This document shows positions 35,905-44,203 of a stretch of 64,000 nt of DNA, one piece after another. Position numbers and translations under genes: made by a program. A model generated the notes under the pieces. The model had not been told where the DNA came from and did no database searches. It saw only the letters and a program-made list of their open reading frames with translations. This DNA is from Trichodesmium sp002260545. Lineage in GTDB: Bacteria > Cyanobacteriota > Cyanobacteriia > Cyanobacteriales > Microcoleaceae. Location: NCBI RefSeq assembly GCF_050016015.1, contig NZ_JBNHEQ010000243.1:13148-77147 (forward strand). The letters are read 5' to 3'. Positions within the stretch are counted from its first letter, which is position 1. Each line of letters begins with the position of its first letter.

Positions 35905-37053
35905 TTAAATCAAACTACTTAACTTTAGATTCCTTTCTCGTAAAACCTCATCATAAAGCATTTCCAATTGAGTAATATTTCGACTCAGAGTATAACGTTC
36001 CAAAACCCTTTGCCGAGCTTTTTGCCCCAAAAGAATACTTAACTCAGGATGATCCCTAAACACAGGCAATAAAGTTTGTAATTGGGTAGTAACATTATGA
36101 GTATTTAAAATTATACCAGCTCCTTTCTCCAACACCTCACCATCAGCACCCGCATCTGTAGCTACACAAGCTAAACCACAAGACATTGCCTCCAATAAAG
36201 CCAAAGACAAACCCTCCACCAAAGAAGGTAAAATAAATACATCAGCACCACGCAAAATTTCTATCCGTCGTTGCTCATCACTCACATACCCAAACCAACT
36301 AACTCCCTGAACATCGCCATAAAACATTTCCAGAGAAGCAGCTAATGGCCCATCCCCAACGATCGCTAAACAACTATCATTACCCATATCCGAATGTTTC
36401 CAAGCTTTGAGCAGAGACTCAACATTTTTCTCTGTGGAAATACGACCCAAATATAGAAACACACGGCTAGCATTTAACTCAGTCTTCAAACTAGAGACAC
36501 CAGGAGAATACTTATCTGCATCTACTCCATTAGGAATAACTGCCACTTTTTTTTCAGGGACCCCCAATTTAATAAATAAATCTTTTTGTATTTCTGAAAA
36601 AATAATTACTCGGTCATAATTTGCTAGAAAAGGAGCATAGAGTTGATAGGCTAAAAATTGGGTTCCAGATTTAATATTCCGTGGTTTACTATCAAACTGG
36701 GCATGAAAAGTTGCTACTAAAGGAATATTTAACTCCTCACAAATTTCAGGTAATAAAAAATCTAGAGGAGATAGGGTAAGAGATGCGTGGACAATATCAG
36801 GCTTAAGTTTCTGTAGAGCCTGACTTAAGACTTTACTAGATTTAAGACTAGGTATGGTGTAACCCTGAGATTTATATATACAAGGTAGAGACACTTCCTG
36901 AAACTTTGGCCATTTGTCAGGTTCAGTATCTTCAGTTGCAAAGTGAAGGAAGCTAACCTGATAACCTCTATCCAATAGAGCATTGGTTATTTCTCTGGAG
37001 TAAGTGACGTTGCCACAAAAAGGATATTTTTTTCCAAGCCAAGCAATATGCAT
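35905..37053 (-). CDS. Family 4 glycosyltransferase
   Basis: The protein has 382 residues in the GT-B fold. The N-terminal domain begins MHIAWLGKKYPFCGNVTYSR and the acceptor side holds HASLTLSPLDFLLPEI. The donor domain has the motifs IPNGVDADKYSPG, FLYLGRISTEKNVESLLKAW, AIVGDGPLAASLE and the E-x7-E signature in PSLVEGLSLALLEAMSCG. It should transfer a sugar from a nucleotide donor to a lipid or polysaccharide; the acceptor is unknown. A scrap of this gene is found again at 28194-28255. Confidence 0.9.
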   Translation of the reverse strand: MHIAWLGKKYPFCGNVTYSREITNALLDRGYQVSFLHFATEDTEPDKWPKFQEVSLPCIYKSQGYTIPSLKSSKVLSQALQKLKPDIVHASLTLSPLDFLLPEICEELNIPLVATFHAQFDSKPRNIKSGTQFLAYQLYAPFLANYDRVIIFSEIQKDLFIKLGVPEKKVAVIPNGVDADKYSPGVSSLKTELNASRVFLYLGRISTEKNVESLLKAWKHSDMGNDSCLAIVGDGPLAASLEMFYGDVQGVSWFGYVSDEQRRIEILRGADVFILPSLVEGLSLALLEAMSCGLACVATDAGADGEVLEKGAGIILNTHNVTTQLQTLLPVFRDHPELSILLGQKARQRVLERYTLSRNITQLEMLYDEVLRERNLKLSSLI

Positions 37054-37180
37054 TCAGATGAACGGGCAGATATTATTATTGAGCGATTTTATCGTAAACA
37101 GACAAAAAACGTCTCAGTCTGTAAATAATACCATCTGCCATCTAAAAAGTTAGATTCAGTCTAGCTATTAGTCAGAAGTT

Positions 37181-37440
37181 GTAGGGGCGAATGGCCATTT
37201 GCTACCCACAACTTTCCTATTGGAATGCTCCGCATTCATGTCGGCTCAAGCGCCGAAACGTTTTACCGAAATATTGTGGTTTAAAGCCTCCCCTTGGATA
37301 GGGGATAATAAATAAAAATTTTCCTGTTCGTCAATCCTCTTCTTTTCAAGGAGAGGTAATTCGCGCATTCTTAATTCGCGCATTCTTAATTCTTGAAATG
37401 TTCCGTAGGAAAACGCCCCTACAAGATGTATGGAACTTCA
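37181..37440. repeat. GTAG-palindrome half and family A repeat
   Basis: GTAGGGGCGAATGGCCATTT at 37181 pairs over a long distance with AAAACGCCCCTAC at about 37411. Between them lies a complete family A copy (37262-37375), so family A seems inserted in a larger palindromic element. Two copies of TCGCGCATTCTTAAT follow it. Confidence 0.5.
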
Positions 37441-37500
37441 GAATTTTTTTGGGTCAACTTTCATTATTTCAGCGATCGCCACTGTGAAAAGTTTTAATTA

Positions 37501-37614
37501 TCAATCTGAACTTCTAGTTTTAAATTTTTCAATTTTGTCATCAATCTCTGACAAAAAATGGCAAAAATTCCCTGAAATATTAAACGGAATTTCAATACTT
37601 TCCGCGTTTTCCAT
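37501..37614 (-). CDS. Small ORF of a duplicated two-gene locus (37 residues)
   Basis: It reads MENAESIEIPFNISGNFCHF then LSEIDDKIEKFKTRSSD. A diverged, frameshifted copy is at about 63315-63420 (legible as KAETIEIPLAIFRNFGYFLS). Acidic and short, it has the look of an antitoxin-type peptide, but no family was recognised. It may itself be a remnant. Confidence 0.35.
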   Translation of the reverse strand: MENAESIEIPFNISGNFCHFLSEIDDKIEKFKTRSSD

Positions 37615-37676
37615 GATAATATGAATATAGTATAATCTAAGGCTTTTTCTGTTTAAAAAAGATTTTATAGCCTGAA

Positions 37677-37820
37677 ATGCTTATTATTTCGTTGTTTAGA
37701 CAAGCGATCGCCTCTTATGGATTTAAGGATGACGAACTAATTTTTCTAAGTTATCCATCTACTGATTTGACGTATTTGCAATTATATGATAAAATAAAAT
37801 ATTACTTACATTATCTGTAA
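37677..37820 (+). CDS. Small ORF divergent from the previous one (47 residues)
   Basis: It starts MLIISLFRQAIASYGFKDDE and continues LIFLSYPSTDLTYLQLYDKI. It also occurs, with stop codons, at about 63504-63590. It is separated by 62 bases from the divergent 37-residue frame. It may be the tail of an older, longer protein. Confidence 0.35.
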   Translation: MLIISLFRQAIASYGFKDDELIFLSYPSTDLTYLQLYDKIKYYLHYL

Positions 37821-37865
37821 ATCTGGGCGGGATAACCATCCATCGACAGTTATCACCGATAGCTC

Positions 37866-38432
37866 TTATTTCGCTTGATACGGCAGAGATGAATGGTGCA
37901 GATTGATTTTCAGATCGCCGTTTTCATCGCGAACATAACCAAAAGAGTATTCTACCTTGATCTCGCTACCGTCTGTTTTGGTGAAAAAATACTCACCCAT
38001 CGAGGTGGCTGTATTGCACTGGGTAATAATTCCTTCATTCTCAAAGCGCACTTTGTTATAGGGCGCAAGAGCAAAACCTTTATCTTCGCTGATGCTGCCG
38101 CCGACAAAATAAGACAAAGCCTCTTTCTCTGTCCCTCTGAACGGATCATCGCTGGCCAGTGTAGGTTTGAACAAAACCGTACCAAGATCATAAGCATAAA
38201 GCCTGTCAAGAGTGCTTTGTGCTTCTGCTTCTGGGTTTTCTGCCTTGCCAATGGCGACAATGGCTTGGCCCCAGCTTTGCTGTGCAGCTAAAACATCGCT
38301 TTCTGTGACAGGATTTTCGCATGGCGCAGCCTGTGTCTGTTTCGTTTCCGGAGATTGAGGGTTCGTGCAACTAGCTATTATGGGTACTGTGGATAGGATT
38401 AAAAGTCCAAATAAATATGGTTTCATGGTCAT
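37866..38432 (-). CDS. Lipoprotein with a SnoaL/NTF2-like domain
   Basis: The protein has 188 residues. The signal is MKPYLFGLLILSTVPIIASC, with lipobox IIAS-C22, so it is probably lipid-anchored outside the cytoplasmic membrane. The rest (SDVLAAQQSWGQAIVAIGKA, a helical start, then GTVLFKPTLASDDPFRGTEKEAL and EYFFTKTDGSEIKVEYSFGY) resembles the cystatin-like NTF2 fold of calcium/calmodulin-kinase association and SnoaL-like proteins. Base composition looks richer in G+C than its neighbours, which hints at acquisition from another bacterium. Two Met codons, at 38432 and 38426, could start it. Confidence 0.65.
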   Translation of the reverse strand: MTMKPYLFGLLILSTVPIIASCTNPQSPETKQTQAAPCENPVTESDVLAAQQSWGQAIVAIGKAENPEAEAQSTLDRLYAYDLGTVLFKPTLASDDPFRGTEKEALSYFVGGSISEDKGFALAPYNKVRFENEGIITQCNTATSMGEYFFTKTDGSEIKVEYSFGYVRDENGDLKINLHHSSLPYQAK

Positions 38433-38558
38433 CTTTTTCTTTTATAGGGCTAGGCGTAAATAGGTTAACCTATTTCTACCTAAAGGATTATAGATAATTT
38501 TCTTGAGAAAGTTGCTGAAATTGTTCATCATTTCTGGATAATTGGCCAAGGAAATAGA

Positions 38559-38725
38559 TATAGCGCTACTTGAATCGGGAATAGGGAATAGGGAATAGGG
38601 AATAGTAAACTGTCAAAGGGTTTTTCCTGCGGAACGCTCCGCGTTTTCCTACGGAATGCTACGCAAACATGTTGCGAAGCAAAACAGGATTTAGAAATGT
38701 CCTAACCAATTAACCTAGTGCTATA
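38559..38725. repeat. MITE-like element, family D
   Basis: Ends TATAGCGCTACTTGAATC and TAGTGCTATA. The inside has GGGAATA repeats and a TTGCGAAGCAAAAC arm. It is an inverted copy of 51952-52100. Confidence 0.7.
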
Positions 38726-38795
38726 TTATTGAAAAATTATGGGCGTTGGTGATTTTGGCTATGATTTTTCCAAGCCTAGAAACCGGGTTTGTATT

Positions 38796-39013
38796 ATACC
38801 AAGCGTGAAAAAAGAATGTTACGAATAGTAAGAGCGATAAAAAGACTTTATAGGAGATGTCTCTTGGACAAAAAATATGATTTATGACCTAAAAAACTAT
38901 ATTAAAGCCATTCCCATGCGACTCCGTACGGACGCCCTTATGCAACGTCCCTACCTCCTGACTCCTAAAAAGTACCCTAGCTATTTGTAGCAAAAATTTA
39001 TTAAACTGGTATT
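38796..39013. repeat. MITE-like element, long family B, copy 1
   Basis: The 218-bp element runs from ATACCAAGCGTGAAAAAAG to AAACTGGTAT. It contains CCATTCCCATGCGACTCCGT and a GTACGGACGCCC...GTCCCTAC palindrome. Reverse complement of 40709-40926. The pair brackets a flavoprotein gene. Confidence 0.75.
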
Positions 39014-39470
39014 AGATGGCTTACCATACAGACATCTGTCTCCAACAAACCCCGTTTCTTATAAAATTTTATAGTTCAATTCACCAATTCCCAATTATGT
39101 TATGGGCAGAGTAGTACCGATACTGTGCCCTTGTAGAACCCATTTGGGATCTATTTAAAAGTGGATGGGGAGATGGGGAGATGGGGAGTGGGGGGAGATG
39201 GGGCGTATTAGATATCTCCCACTCATCCAATCATCCAATCAATTCTTACCCATTTTTTATCAATTGCTTCTCCTGATGACCTATTTTCTGGAGATACCAA
39301 ATGGGTTCTATGTACTGAGTATTCGCTGTGAACATTTATCTATACATTTGAGACAAGATGTATTTAAAAGCCTGTAATCTACATATCAAAAGGCTTGCAG
39401 CCTATTTGTGGTTAATGTGAAGTTCAAAATCTTGTTTGCGAGCCGTTACAGCTATAATATATTATAAAAA
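39014..39470. other. Spacer upstream of the flavoprotein gene
   Basis: It contains GATGGGGA tandem repeats (about 39164-39200) and CCAATCATCCAATCA direct repeats. The fragment AACCCATTTGGGATC is repeated, inverted, as CCAAATGGGTTC. The 70-codon frame here is repeat sequence. No gene is evident. Confidence 0.45.
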
Positions 39471-39494
39471 CGATAATGATTATCATTCCTATAA
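39471..39494 (+). promoter_or_regulatory. Fur/Zur-type operator with adjacent -10 box
   Basis: CGATAATGATTATCA matches TGATAATNATTATCA at every position but the first. It extends to ATCATT and is followed by TATAAT (39491-39496 region). It lies 26 bases before ATG 39513, so a bound repressor would cover the promoter. Confidence 0.7.
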
Positions 39495-39512
39495 TTATTG
39501 TTCTTTAATTCC

Positions 39513-40706
39513 ATGCCCTTACCAATACAAACCAATATTGCTATCGTAGGTGCGGGACCCCATTCCCTAACTTTAGTAACTCATCTGTTGCAAAAACGAG
39601 AAAAGTATCGCCATAAAATAATAGCATTTGACCCCAGTGGGACTTGGATGAGTCAATGGCGACAGCAGTTTGCAGCCCAAGAAATACCCCACTTGCGATC
39701 GCCCGCCGTTCACCACCCAGATCCAGATCCCTATTCCCTGCGTCGGTTTGCTGAACATCGCCCAAACGAACTATTCCCTCCCTACGACCTACCTGGAACA
39801 AAACTATTTCAAGAATTTTCCCAAGATGTAGTTAGTCGCTGGCAGTTAGAAGACAAAGTATACAAAGCATCAGTGACAAACATTGCTCCCATAACTTACC
39901 GAGGGAACCCTCAGTTTCGAGTCGAACTAGATGATGGCAACTCAACCATAGCTCGTCAAGTAGTCGTAGCTAATGGTGGGGGAAAACCGCAACTTCCAGA
40001 ATGGGCGAAAAAAATTTCCACCCCCTATCCAAGCGAAAGCCTTTATCACTCCCACAAAGTAGACTTGCAAAGTTTGCGACTCAAAGGGGAAAAAGTGCTA
40101 ATTATCGGTGGGGGTTTAACTAGCGGTCACTTAGCATTGGGAGCCTTAAAACGAGGCGCAAACGTAGCCTTGATGCTAAGACGTAAGCTCAAAGAGAAAC
40201 TATTTGATGCGGAACCCGGTTGGTTAGGACCAAAATATTTAAAAGGTTTTAGCGCTGAAACTGACTGGCAAAAACGATGGCAGTTAATTCAACAAGCACG
40301 AGATGGCGGTTCCATGACACCAGCTGTGATGACTCAGTTGCGCCGTTACCAACACCAAGACGAGTTATCTATTTTTGAGGAATGTCAGGTAGTTAGTGCT
40401 GAGTTTGTTAGCGATCGCTGGCAACTAAAATGTGATGATGGAATGAGGTGGGAGGGCGATCGTATCTGGTTAGCAACAGGTACAAAACTTGATGTCACAC
40501 AACAACCTATCTTGAAAGAAGTCTTGCATACCCACCCACTGGAAATAGTCAATGGGTTGCCAGTATTAGATGAATATTTGTGCTGGTCTGGTTGTAAACT
40601 ATTTATTATGGGTGGGCTAGCTGCTTTGCAAGTAGGACCTGTCGCCAGAAACCTATCGGGGGCAAGGATGGCAAGTCGCCGTATTCTATCAGGATTGAAA
40701 AGTTGA
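39513..40706 (+). CDS. FAD/NAD(P)-binding oxidoreductase (L-ornithine/lysine monooxygenase-like)
   Basis: The protein has 397 residues from ATG 39513; the frame is open to TTG 39498, inside the leader. It has two Rossmann motifs: NIAIVGAGPHSLTLV for FAD and KVLIIGGGLTSGHLALGALK for NAD(P)H. It also has IRLATGT-type IWLATGTKLDV and a closing FIMGGLAALQVGPVARNLSG. This resembles the FAD/NAD(P)-binding relatives of SidA/PvdA N-hydroxylases. The substrate is unknown. The Fur/Zur box and the following CobW-like gene suggest a role under metal limitation. The gene is flanked by inverted 218-bp repeats. Confidence 0.8.
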   Translation: MPLPIQTNIAIVGAGPHSLTLVTHLLQKREKYRHKIIAFDPSGTWMSQWRQQFAAQEIPHLRSPAVHHPDPDPYSLRRFAEHRPNELFPPYDLPGTKLFQEFSQDVVSRWQLEDKVYKASVTNIAPITYRGNPQFRVELDDGNSTIARQVVVANGGGKPQLPEWAKKISTPYPSESLYHSHKVDLQSLRLKGEKVLIIGGGLTSGHLALGALKRGANVALMLRRKLKEKLFDAEPGWLGPKYLKGFSAETDWQKRWQLIQQARDGGSMTPAVMTQLRRYQHQDELSIFEECQVVSAEFVSDRWQLKCDDGMRWEGDRIWLATGTKLDVTQQPILKEVLHTHPLEIVNGLPVLDEYLCWSGCKLFIMGGLAALQVGPVARNLSGARMASRRILSGLKS

Positions 40707-40708
40707 AC

Positions 40709-40926
40709 TATACCAATTTGATCAATGTTTGCTACAAATATCTAGGGGAATTTTTAGGAGTCAGGAGGTAGGGACGTTGCATAAGGGCGTCCGTACGGAG
40801 TCGCATGGGAATGGCTTTAATACCATTTGTTAGGTCATAAATCATCTTTTTTGTCAAAAAGACATCTGTGATAAAATCTTTTTATCGCCCTTACTATTCG
40901 TAAGATTCTTTTTTTTAAATGGTATT
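40709..40926. repeat. MITE-like element, long family B, copy 2 (inverted)
   Basis: Reverse complement of 38796-39013, including GTAGGGACGTTGCATAAGGG and the ACGGAGTCGCATGGGAATGG block. It starts 2 bases after the flavoprotein stop and ends 11 bases before the next ATG, so it fills that whole spacer. Confidence 0.75.
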
Positions 40927-40937
40927 ATGGAAGAAAA

Positions 40938-41705
40938 ATGTCAAAACCTATAATTACTGTAGTAGCGGGTCCACCAGGAGTCGGCAAAACAAATTTTATT
41001 CGGGAACAAATCCCCAAAGATAGTCCTGCTGTTTATTTCAGCCCTGGTACTGGGAATGTTCCCATTGACCACACTTGCCTTGCTACGGATTTTCCCAATC
41101 TAAAAATTATTACTGATGCTCAACAGTCAGAACTCTTAGAATATCTTGCTAATGGTACAGTTGCTTTCATCGAATTAGGATTTTATTTAGAGCTAGATGC
41201 AATGTCATCACTGCTTGATAACATTCCTAGCAGTCGTATTGCTATTATCCCACCGGGAACAGAAAATAGCGAATGGCATCAGTGGGCGAACCAAACTTTA
41301 GAAGGACTTGCTATTGAGAGTAATATTAATAACTGTCAATTTTGGCGATCGCCCACCAACGGTCAAATCATCGATCCGGCAAGTTTAGATGTTTTTTGGT
41401 ATGATGAATTAACCGCTGGAGCTTATGGTCAAATCATGCGTGCTAAAGCAATTTTTGATATTGCTGACGGACGTGCTTTTTCCTTTAATTTTGTATTAGG
41501 AAAAGAGACTGAATATCAAGAATTAAATTTACCAAGATGGTTAAAAGGTAGACCAGAACGCTTTAGTGGAATTGAAGTTTTTGGTAATAACTTAAATCAA
41601 AAAGCTTTGGTAGAAACTTTACAAGATTGTTGTTTACCCGATGAAGCAATTTTAGCTTATCAACAACAAGTAAAAGAAACATTAGAAACAATGGATAATG
41701 GATAA
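40938..41705 (+). CDS. CobW-like P-loop GTPase, divergent
   Basis: The protein has 255 residues. The N-terminus ITVVAGPPGVGKTNFIREQI has the P-loop GPPGVGKT at 11-18. TVAFIELGFYLELDAM would be the second strand. The classic GCICC metal motif of COG0523 and the NKxD motif are missing. The C-terminal half (ARAIFDIADGRAFSFNFVLG-like, then PRWLKGRPERFSGIEVFGNN) resembles the CobW C-terminal domain. It is a cyanobacterial relative of the metal-chaperone GTPases. It lies directly after the Fur/Zur-controlled flavoprotein gene. A fragment of it is found at 56664-56714. Confidence 0.75.
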   Translation: MSKPIITVVAGPPGVGKTNFIREQIPKDSPAVYFSPGTGNVPIDHTCLATDFPNLKIITDAQQSELLEYLANGTVAFIELGFYLELDAMSSLLDNIPSSRIAIIPPGTENSEWHQWANQTLEGLAIESNINNCQFWRSPTNGQIIDPASLDVFWYDELTAGAYGQIMRAKAIFDIADGRAFSFNFVLGKETEYQELNLPRWLKGRPERFSGIEVFGNNLNQKALVETLQDCCLPDEAILAYQQQVKETLETMDNG

Positions 41706-41972
41706 TGGATAATGGATAATTAATAATTGAATAATTCTGGTTTAAAGCCTCCCCTTTTAAAGGGAAAAAAAGAAATAATATTACCTTCTATTCAATCAAT
41801 ATAGCAGTTTTCAGTAGGCGTGAGGTACATCGAACGATCCCCCTAAATCCCCCTTATAAAGGGGGACTTCCACTTTCCCCCTTCTCAAGGGGGGTTAGGG
41901 GGGATCGAAAGAACTGTACCTCACTAGATTGGGAAATGCTATAACGGTTTTAACCAGAGGTAATTATCCATT
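41690..41972 (+). repeat. Family A repeat with another palindromic element inserted in it
   Basis: Family A starts in the last codons of the GTPase gene (ATAATGGATAATGG runs), continues TTTAAAGCCTCCCC and ATTCAATC, and then breaks. At 41799-41943 lies a complete second element (ends TATAGCAGTTTTC / AATGCTATA) with CCCCCTAAATCCCCC and GGGGGTTAGGGGGGATCG arms. After it, family A resumes with GGTTTTAACCAGAGGTAATT. Confidence 0.7.
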
Positions 41973-42122
41973 ATACCAATTTGAAAAAAGAATGTTACAA
42001 ATAGTTCCAAACTTTGGATGTCGAATGATTTGCTTAAATTACTGAATAATCAAAGTTTTGAGCTATAAAATATTACTTTTGAATTTTGAATTTTGACTTT
42101 TGAATTCCGTGAAACGGTATTA
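41973..42122 (+). repeat. MITE-like repeat, family B, second short copy
   Basis: Matches 5379-5522 (see there). It ends TTCCGTGAAACGGTAT, 35 bases before the metallophosphoesterase ATG. Confidence 0.6.
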
Positions 42123-42156
42123 TCAATTATCAATTAATGAAAGAGGAAAAATTAGT

Positions 42157-42972
42157 ATGAAAATCGCAGTTATGTCTTGCATTCATGGCAACTACGAAGC
42201 TTTAAATTCTGTATTAATGGATATAGAAAAACAGAAAGCAGAGAAAATTTTCTGTGTGGGAGATTTAGTCGGTTATGGTCCCCATCCTAACGCCGTTGTC
42301 GAGCAAATTCGCAGTTTAGATATTCCCACAGTTTTAGGTTGTTGGGATGAAGATATTGTGGAGGGATTAAATTCTTGTGAATGTAGTTATCCTTCTATAT
42401 TAGCAGAGAAACGTGGCAAGTTAGCCCACGAATGGACTGATCGAGAAATTAATCCAGAAACGCGAGAATATTTAGCATCTTTACCTCATACTTTGAAAGA
42501 AGAAAATATGTGTTTTGTTCATGGTAGTCCTCATAGTAACCATGAATATTTATTGCCAGATTTAGATGGATTTTTAGCAGTTGAAAGAGTCTTAAGTAGT
42601 GGTGCTGATGTATTGTTTTGCGGTCATACTCATGTACCTTATGTTCGGACTCTTGATGCTGGTCAATTATTAGTTAAAGTTAGTAGTTTGGGGAGGGAAA
42701 ATTTAGAGTCAAACAGTTGTATTGCTCCTCTGAAAAAAATTGTTAATGTTGGTTCTGTAGGAGAACCTCGTCATGGCAGACCGAATGCTACTTATGTTAT
42801 TTATGACAATGAAACAGGAGAAGTAAATATTCGAGAGATTCCCTATGATTATCAACTTACTTGTGAAGCTATAGTTAATAAGGGGTTGCCAGAAATTTTT
42901 GCTTGGCGTTTGGCAAGAGGTTTAGAGTTTGCTGAAAAAGCTGATGACCCTACTCATATTTGTGAGAGATAA
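42157..42972 (+). CDS. Metallophosphoesterase-family protein with Cys in the first metal motif
   Basis: The protein has 271 residues from ATG 42157 (AGAGGA upstream); longer in-frame starts lie in a repeat. The calcineurin-like fold is clear: MSCIHGNYEALNSVL (motif I), FCVGDLVGYGPHP (II), LGCWDEDI (III), FVHGSPHS, FCGHTHVPYVR and VNVGSVGEPRHG. In the family, motif I is SDIHGN and motif III is GNHD or GNCD. Here they are S-C-I-H-G-N and G-C-W-D-E-D, so the Asp and Asn ligands are replaced by Cys. Together with NSCECS this suggests an altered metal site. It belongs to the metal-related gene run. Confidence 0.82.
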   Translation: MKIAVMSCIHGNYEALNSVLMDIEKQKAEKIFCVGDLVGYGPHPNAVVEQIRSLDIPTVLGCWDEDIVEGLNSCECSYPSILAEKRGKLAHEWTDREINPETREYLASLPHTLKEENMCFVHGSPHSNHEYLLPDLDGFLAVERVLSSGADVLFCGHTHVPYVRTLDAGQLLVKVSSLGRENLESNSCIAPLKKIVNVGSVGEPRHGRPNATYVIYDNETGEVNIREIPYDYQLTCEAIVNKGLPEIFAWRLARGLEFAEKADDPTHICER

Positions 42973-43001
42973 GTAATAATTAATAACTAATAATTAATAA
43001 T

Positions 43002-43125
43002 TATAGCAATCTTAAATAGGTTGTACGATTTTATCGTAGGGGTTTGGTTTCCAAATCCCTTAGCACTTGGGTTTGGAGACCAAACCCCTACAGCTTTTTC
43101 TCACATCTCATTCCTGATTGCTATA
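43002..43125. repeat. MITE-like element, family E, with a long GTAG palindrome
   Basis: Ends TATAGCAATCTTAAAT and GATTGCTATA. Inside, GTAGGGGTTTGGTTTCCAAA pairs with TTTGGAGACCAAACCCCTAC (43036-43091). Confidence 0.7.
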
Positions 43126-43179
43126 TCCATTATCAATTTAATCTCACTTTATCTAATCTAAAAAAAAGCAAAAAATTAT

Positions 43180-43902
43180 ATGAATTATTGGGCAATATTA
43201 AGCGGAATAGAAGGAAACATCACAGCTTATGAAGCGGTACTTGCTGATATTAAAAAACAGAAATATCCTGTAGAAGCTTTATATATTTTAGGAGATTTAG
43301 TCGGGCTAAATACAGATTGCAAAAAATTAGTAGAGCGAGTACGTTATCCCCAAAAAAACGAACTTATACCTCAAGTCTGTACGGGATGGTGGGAAGAACA
43401 ATCTTTAATTTTACATGGATTAACTACCACAAATGAACCGACAGAATTAATAGCAGAATATGGTATGGATGCTGTGAAAATATTATGGGATAATGTGGAT
43501 AGAGAAACAGTAGAATGGTTGAGAAATTTACCTTTTGGTTTTTCTGAGCTTGACTGTTTATTAATTCACGGTAGCACTTTGGGGGTAAGCGATAAATTGA
43601 CTCCCGATACTCCACCCATACAAATGTTAGATAGATTAATGCGTTTTGGCGTTAATAATTTATTTTGTGGTCGCTCTGGTTTAGCTTTTCAATATCAGTT
43701 GGAAAATGGTTCGGTGAATAGTGGGGTGACAAAGTTGGGAGCTGAAGTGGGTGCTATTGAAACAACATCATCTACTCAAACTTTGACAACACTCCGTCAG
43801 GTTATAGGGGTAGGTAATGTGGGAAGTTTGCCCGGAAATGCTACCTATACTCTTTATAATCCTGGTACTAATGAAGTTAAATTTAGAACTGTAAACTATT
43901 GA
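43180..43902 (+). CDS. Degenerate metallophosphoesterase paralog
   Basis: The protein has 240 residues and lies downstream of, and related to, the preceding gene: YWAILSGIEGNITAYEAVLA, LYILGDLVGLNTDC, LIHGSTLGVSD and GVGNVGSLPGNATYTLYNPG. The metal-binding residues are largely gone. Motif I is SGIEGN instead of SDIHGN, motif III is TGWWEE, and CGHTH has become CGRSG; only GDLVG and LIHGS persist. The frame is intact over its whole length, so it is probably kept as a non-catalytic partner rather than being a decaying gene. That is an inference. Confidence 0.72.
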   Translation: MNYWAILSGIEGNITAYEAVLADIKKQKYPVEALYILGDLVGLNTDCKKLVERVRYPQKNELIPQVCTGWWEEQSLILHGLTTTNEPTELIAEYGMDAVKILWDNVDRETVEWLRNLPFGFSELDCLLIHGSTLGVSDKLTPDTPPIQMLDRLMRFGVNNLFCGRSGLAFQYQLENGSVNSGVTKLGAEVGAIETTSSTQTLTTLRQVIGVGNVGSLPGNATYTLYNPGTNEVKFRTVNY

Positions 43903-43974
43903 AAATGGCTAGGTTATTTAGTGGAATAAAAGGTTAAATTTTTCACCATGCTATCAACTGTAGATAATACTAAT

Positions 43975-44056
43975 TAGGGTTTGCTAAAAAAGTTTTTTTG
44001 TAGGGTAGGTAATGTGGGAAGTTTGCCCGGAAATGCAACCTATACTCTTCATAAAA
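43975..44056 (+). repeat. Scrap of the degenerate phosphoesterase gene next to an IS-type end
   Basis: GGTAGGTAATGTGGGAAGTT to CCTATACTCTT (about 44003-44052) repeats 43808-43858 with few changes. It is preceded by AGGGTTTGCTAAAAAAGT, the end sequence also seen at 2496 and 63900. Confidence 0.65.
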
Positions 44057-44158
44057 CGACCGCTTTTTCATCCCCTTGAAACTTTTATTTTTTCGTAAAT
44101 CATGGCTTACTACTGCCTCACCAATATTTTGTGTTAGAAAACTGGCTTTTTTTTAGAG

Positions 44159-44181
44159 AATGATTATCATTATTATAAAGT
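44159..44181 (+). promoter_or_regulatory. Fur/Zur-type operator upstream of the second flavoprotein gene
   Basis: The 13-nt palindrome AATGATTATCATT is followed by TATTATAAAG, a likely -10 box. It lies 33 bases before GTG 44204. Confidence 0.68.
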
Positions 44182-44203
44182 ATCTATTGGAGAATGTCTG
44201 CTT

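Noticed and set aside
39165..39377. 70-codon frame before the flavoprotein gene
   Set aside because: It begins in GATGGGGA repeats and contains no domain; the Fur/Zur-controlled promoter lies beyond it.
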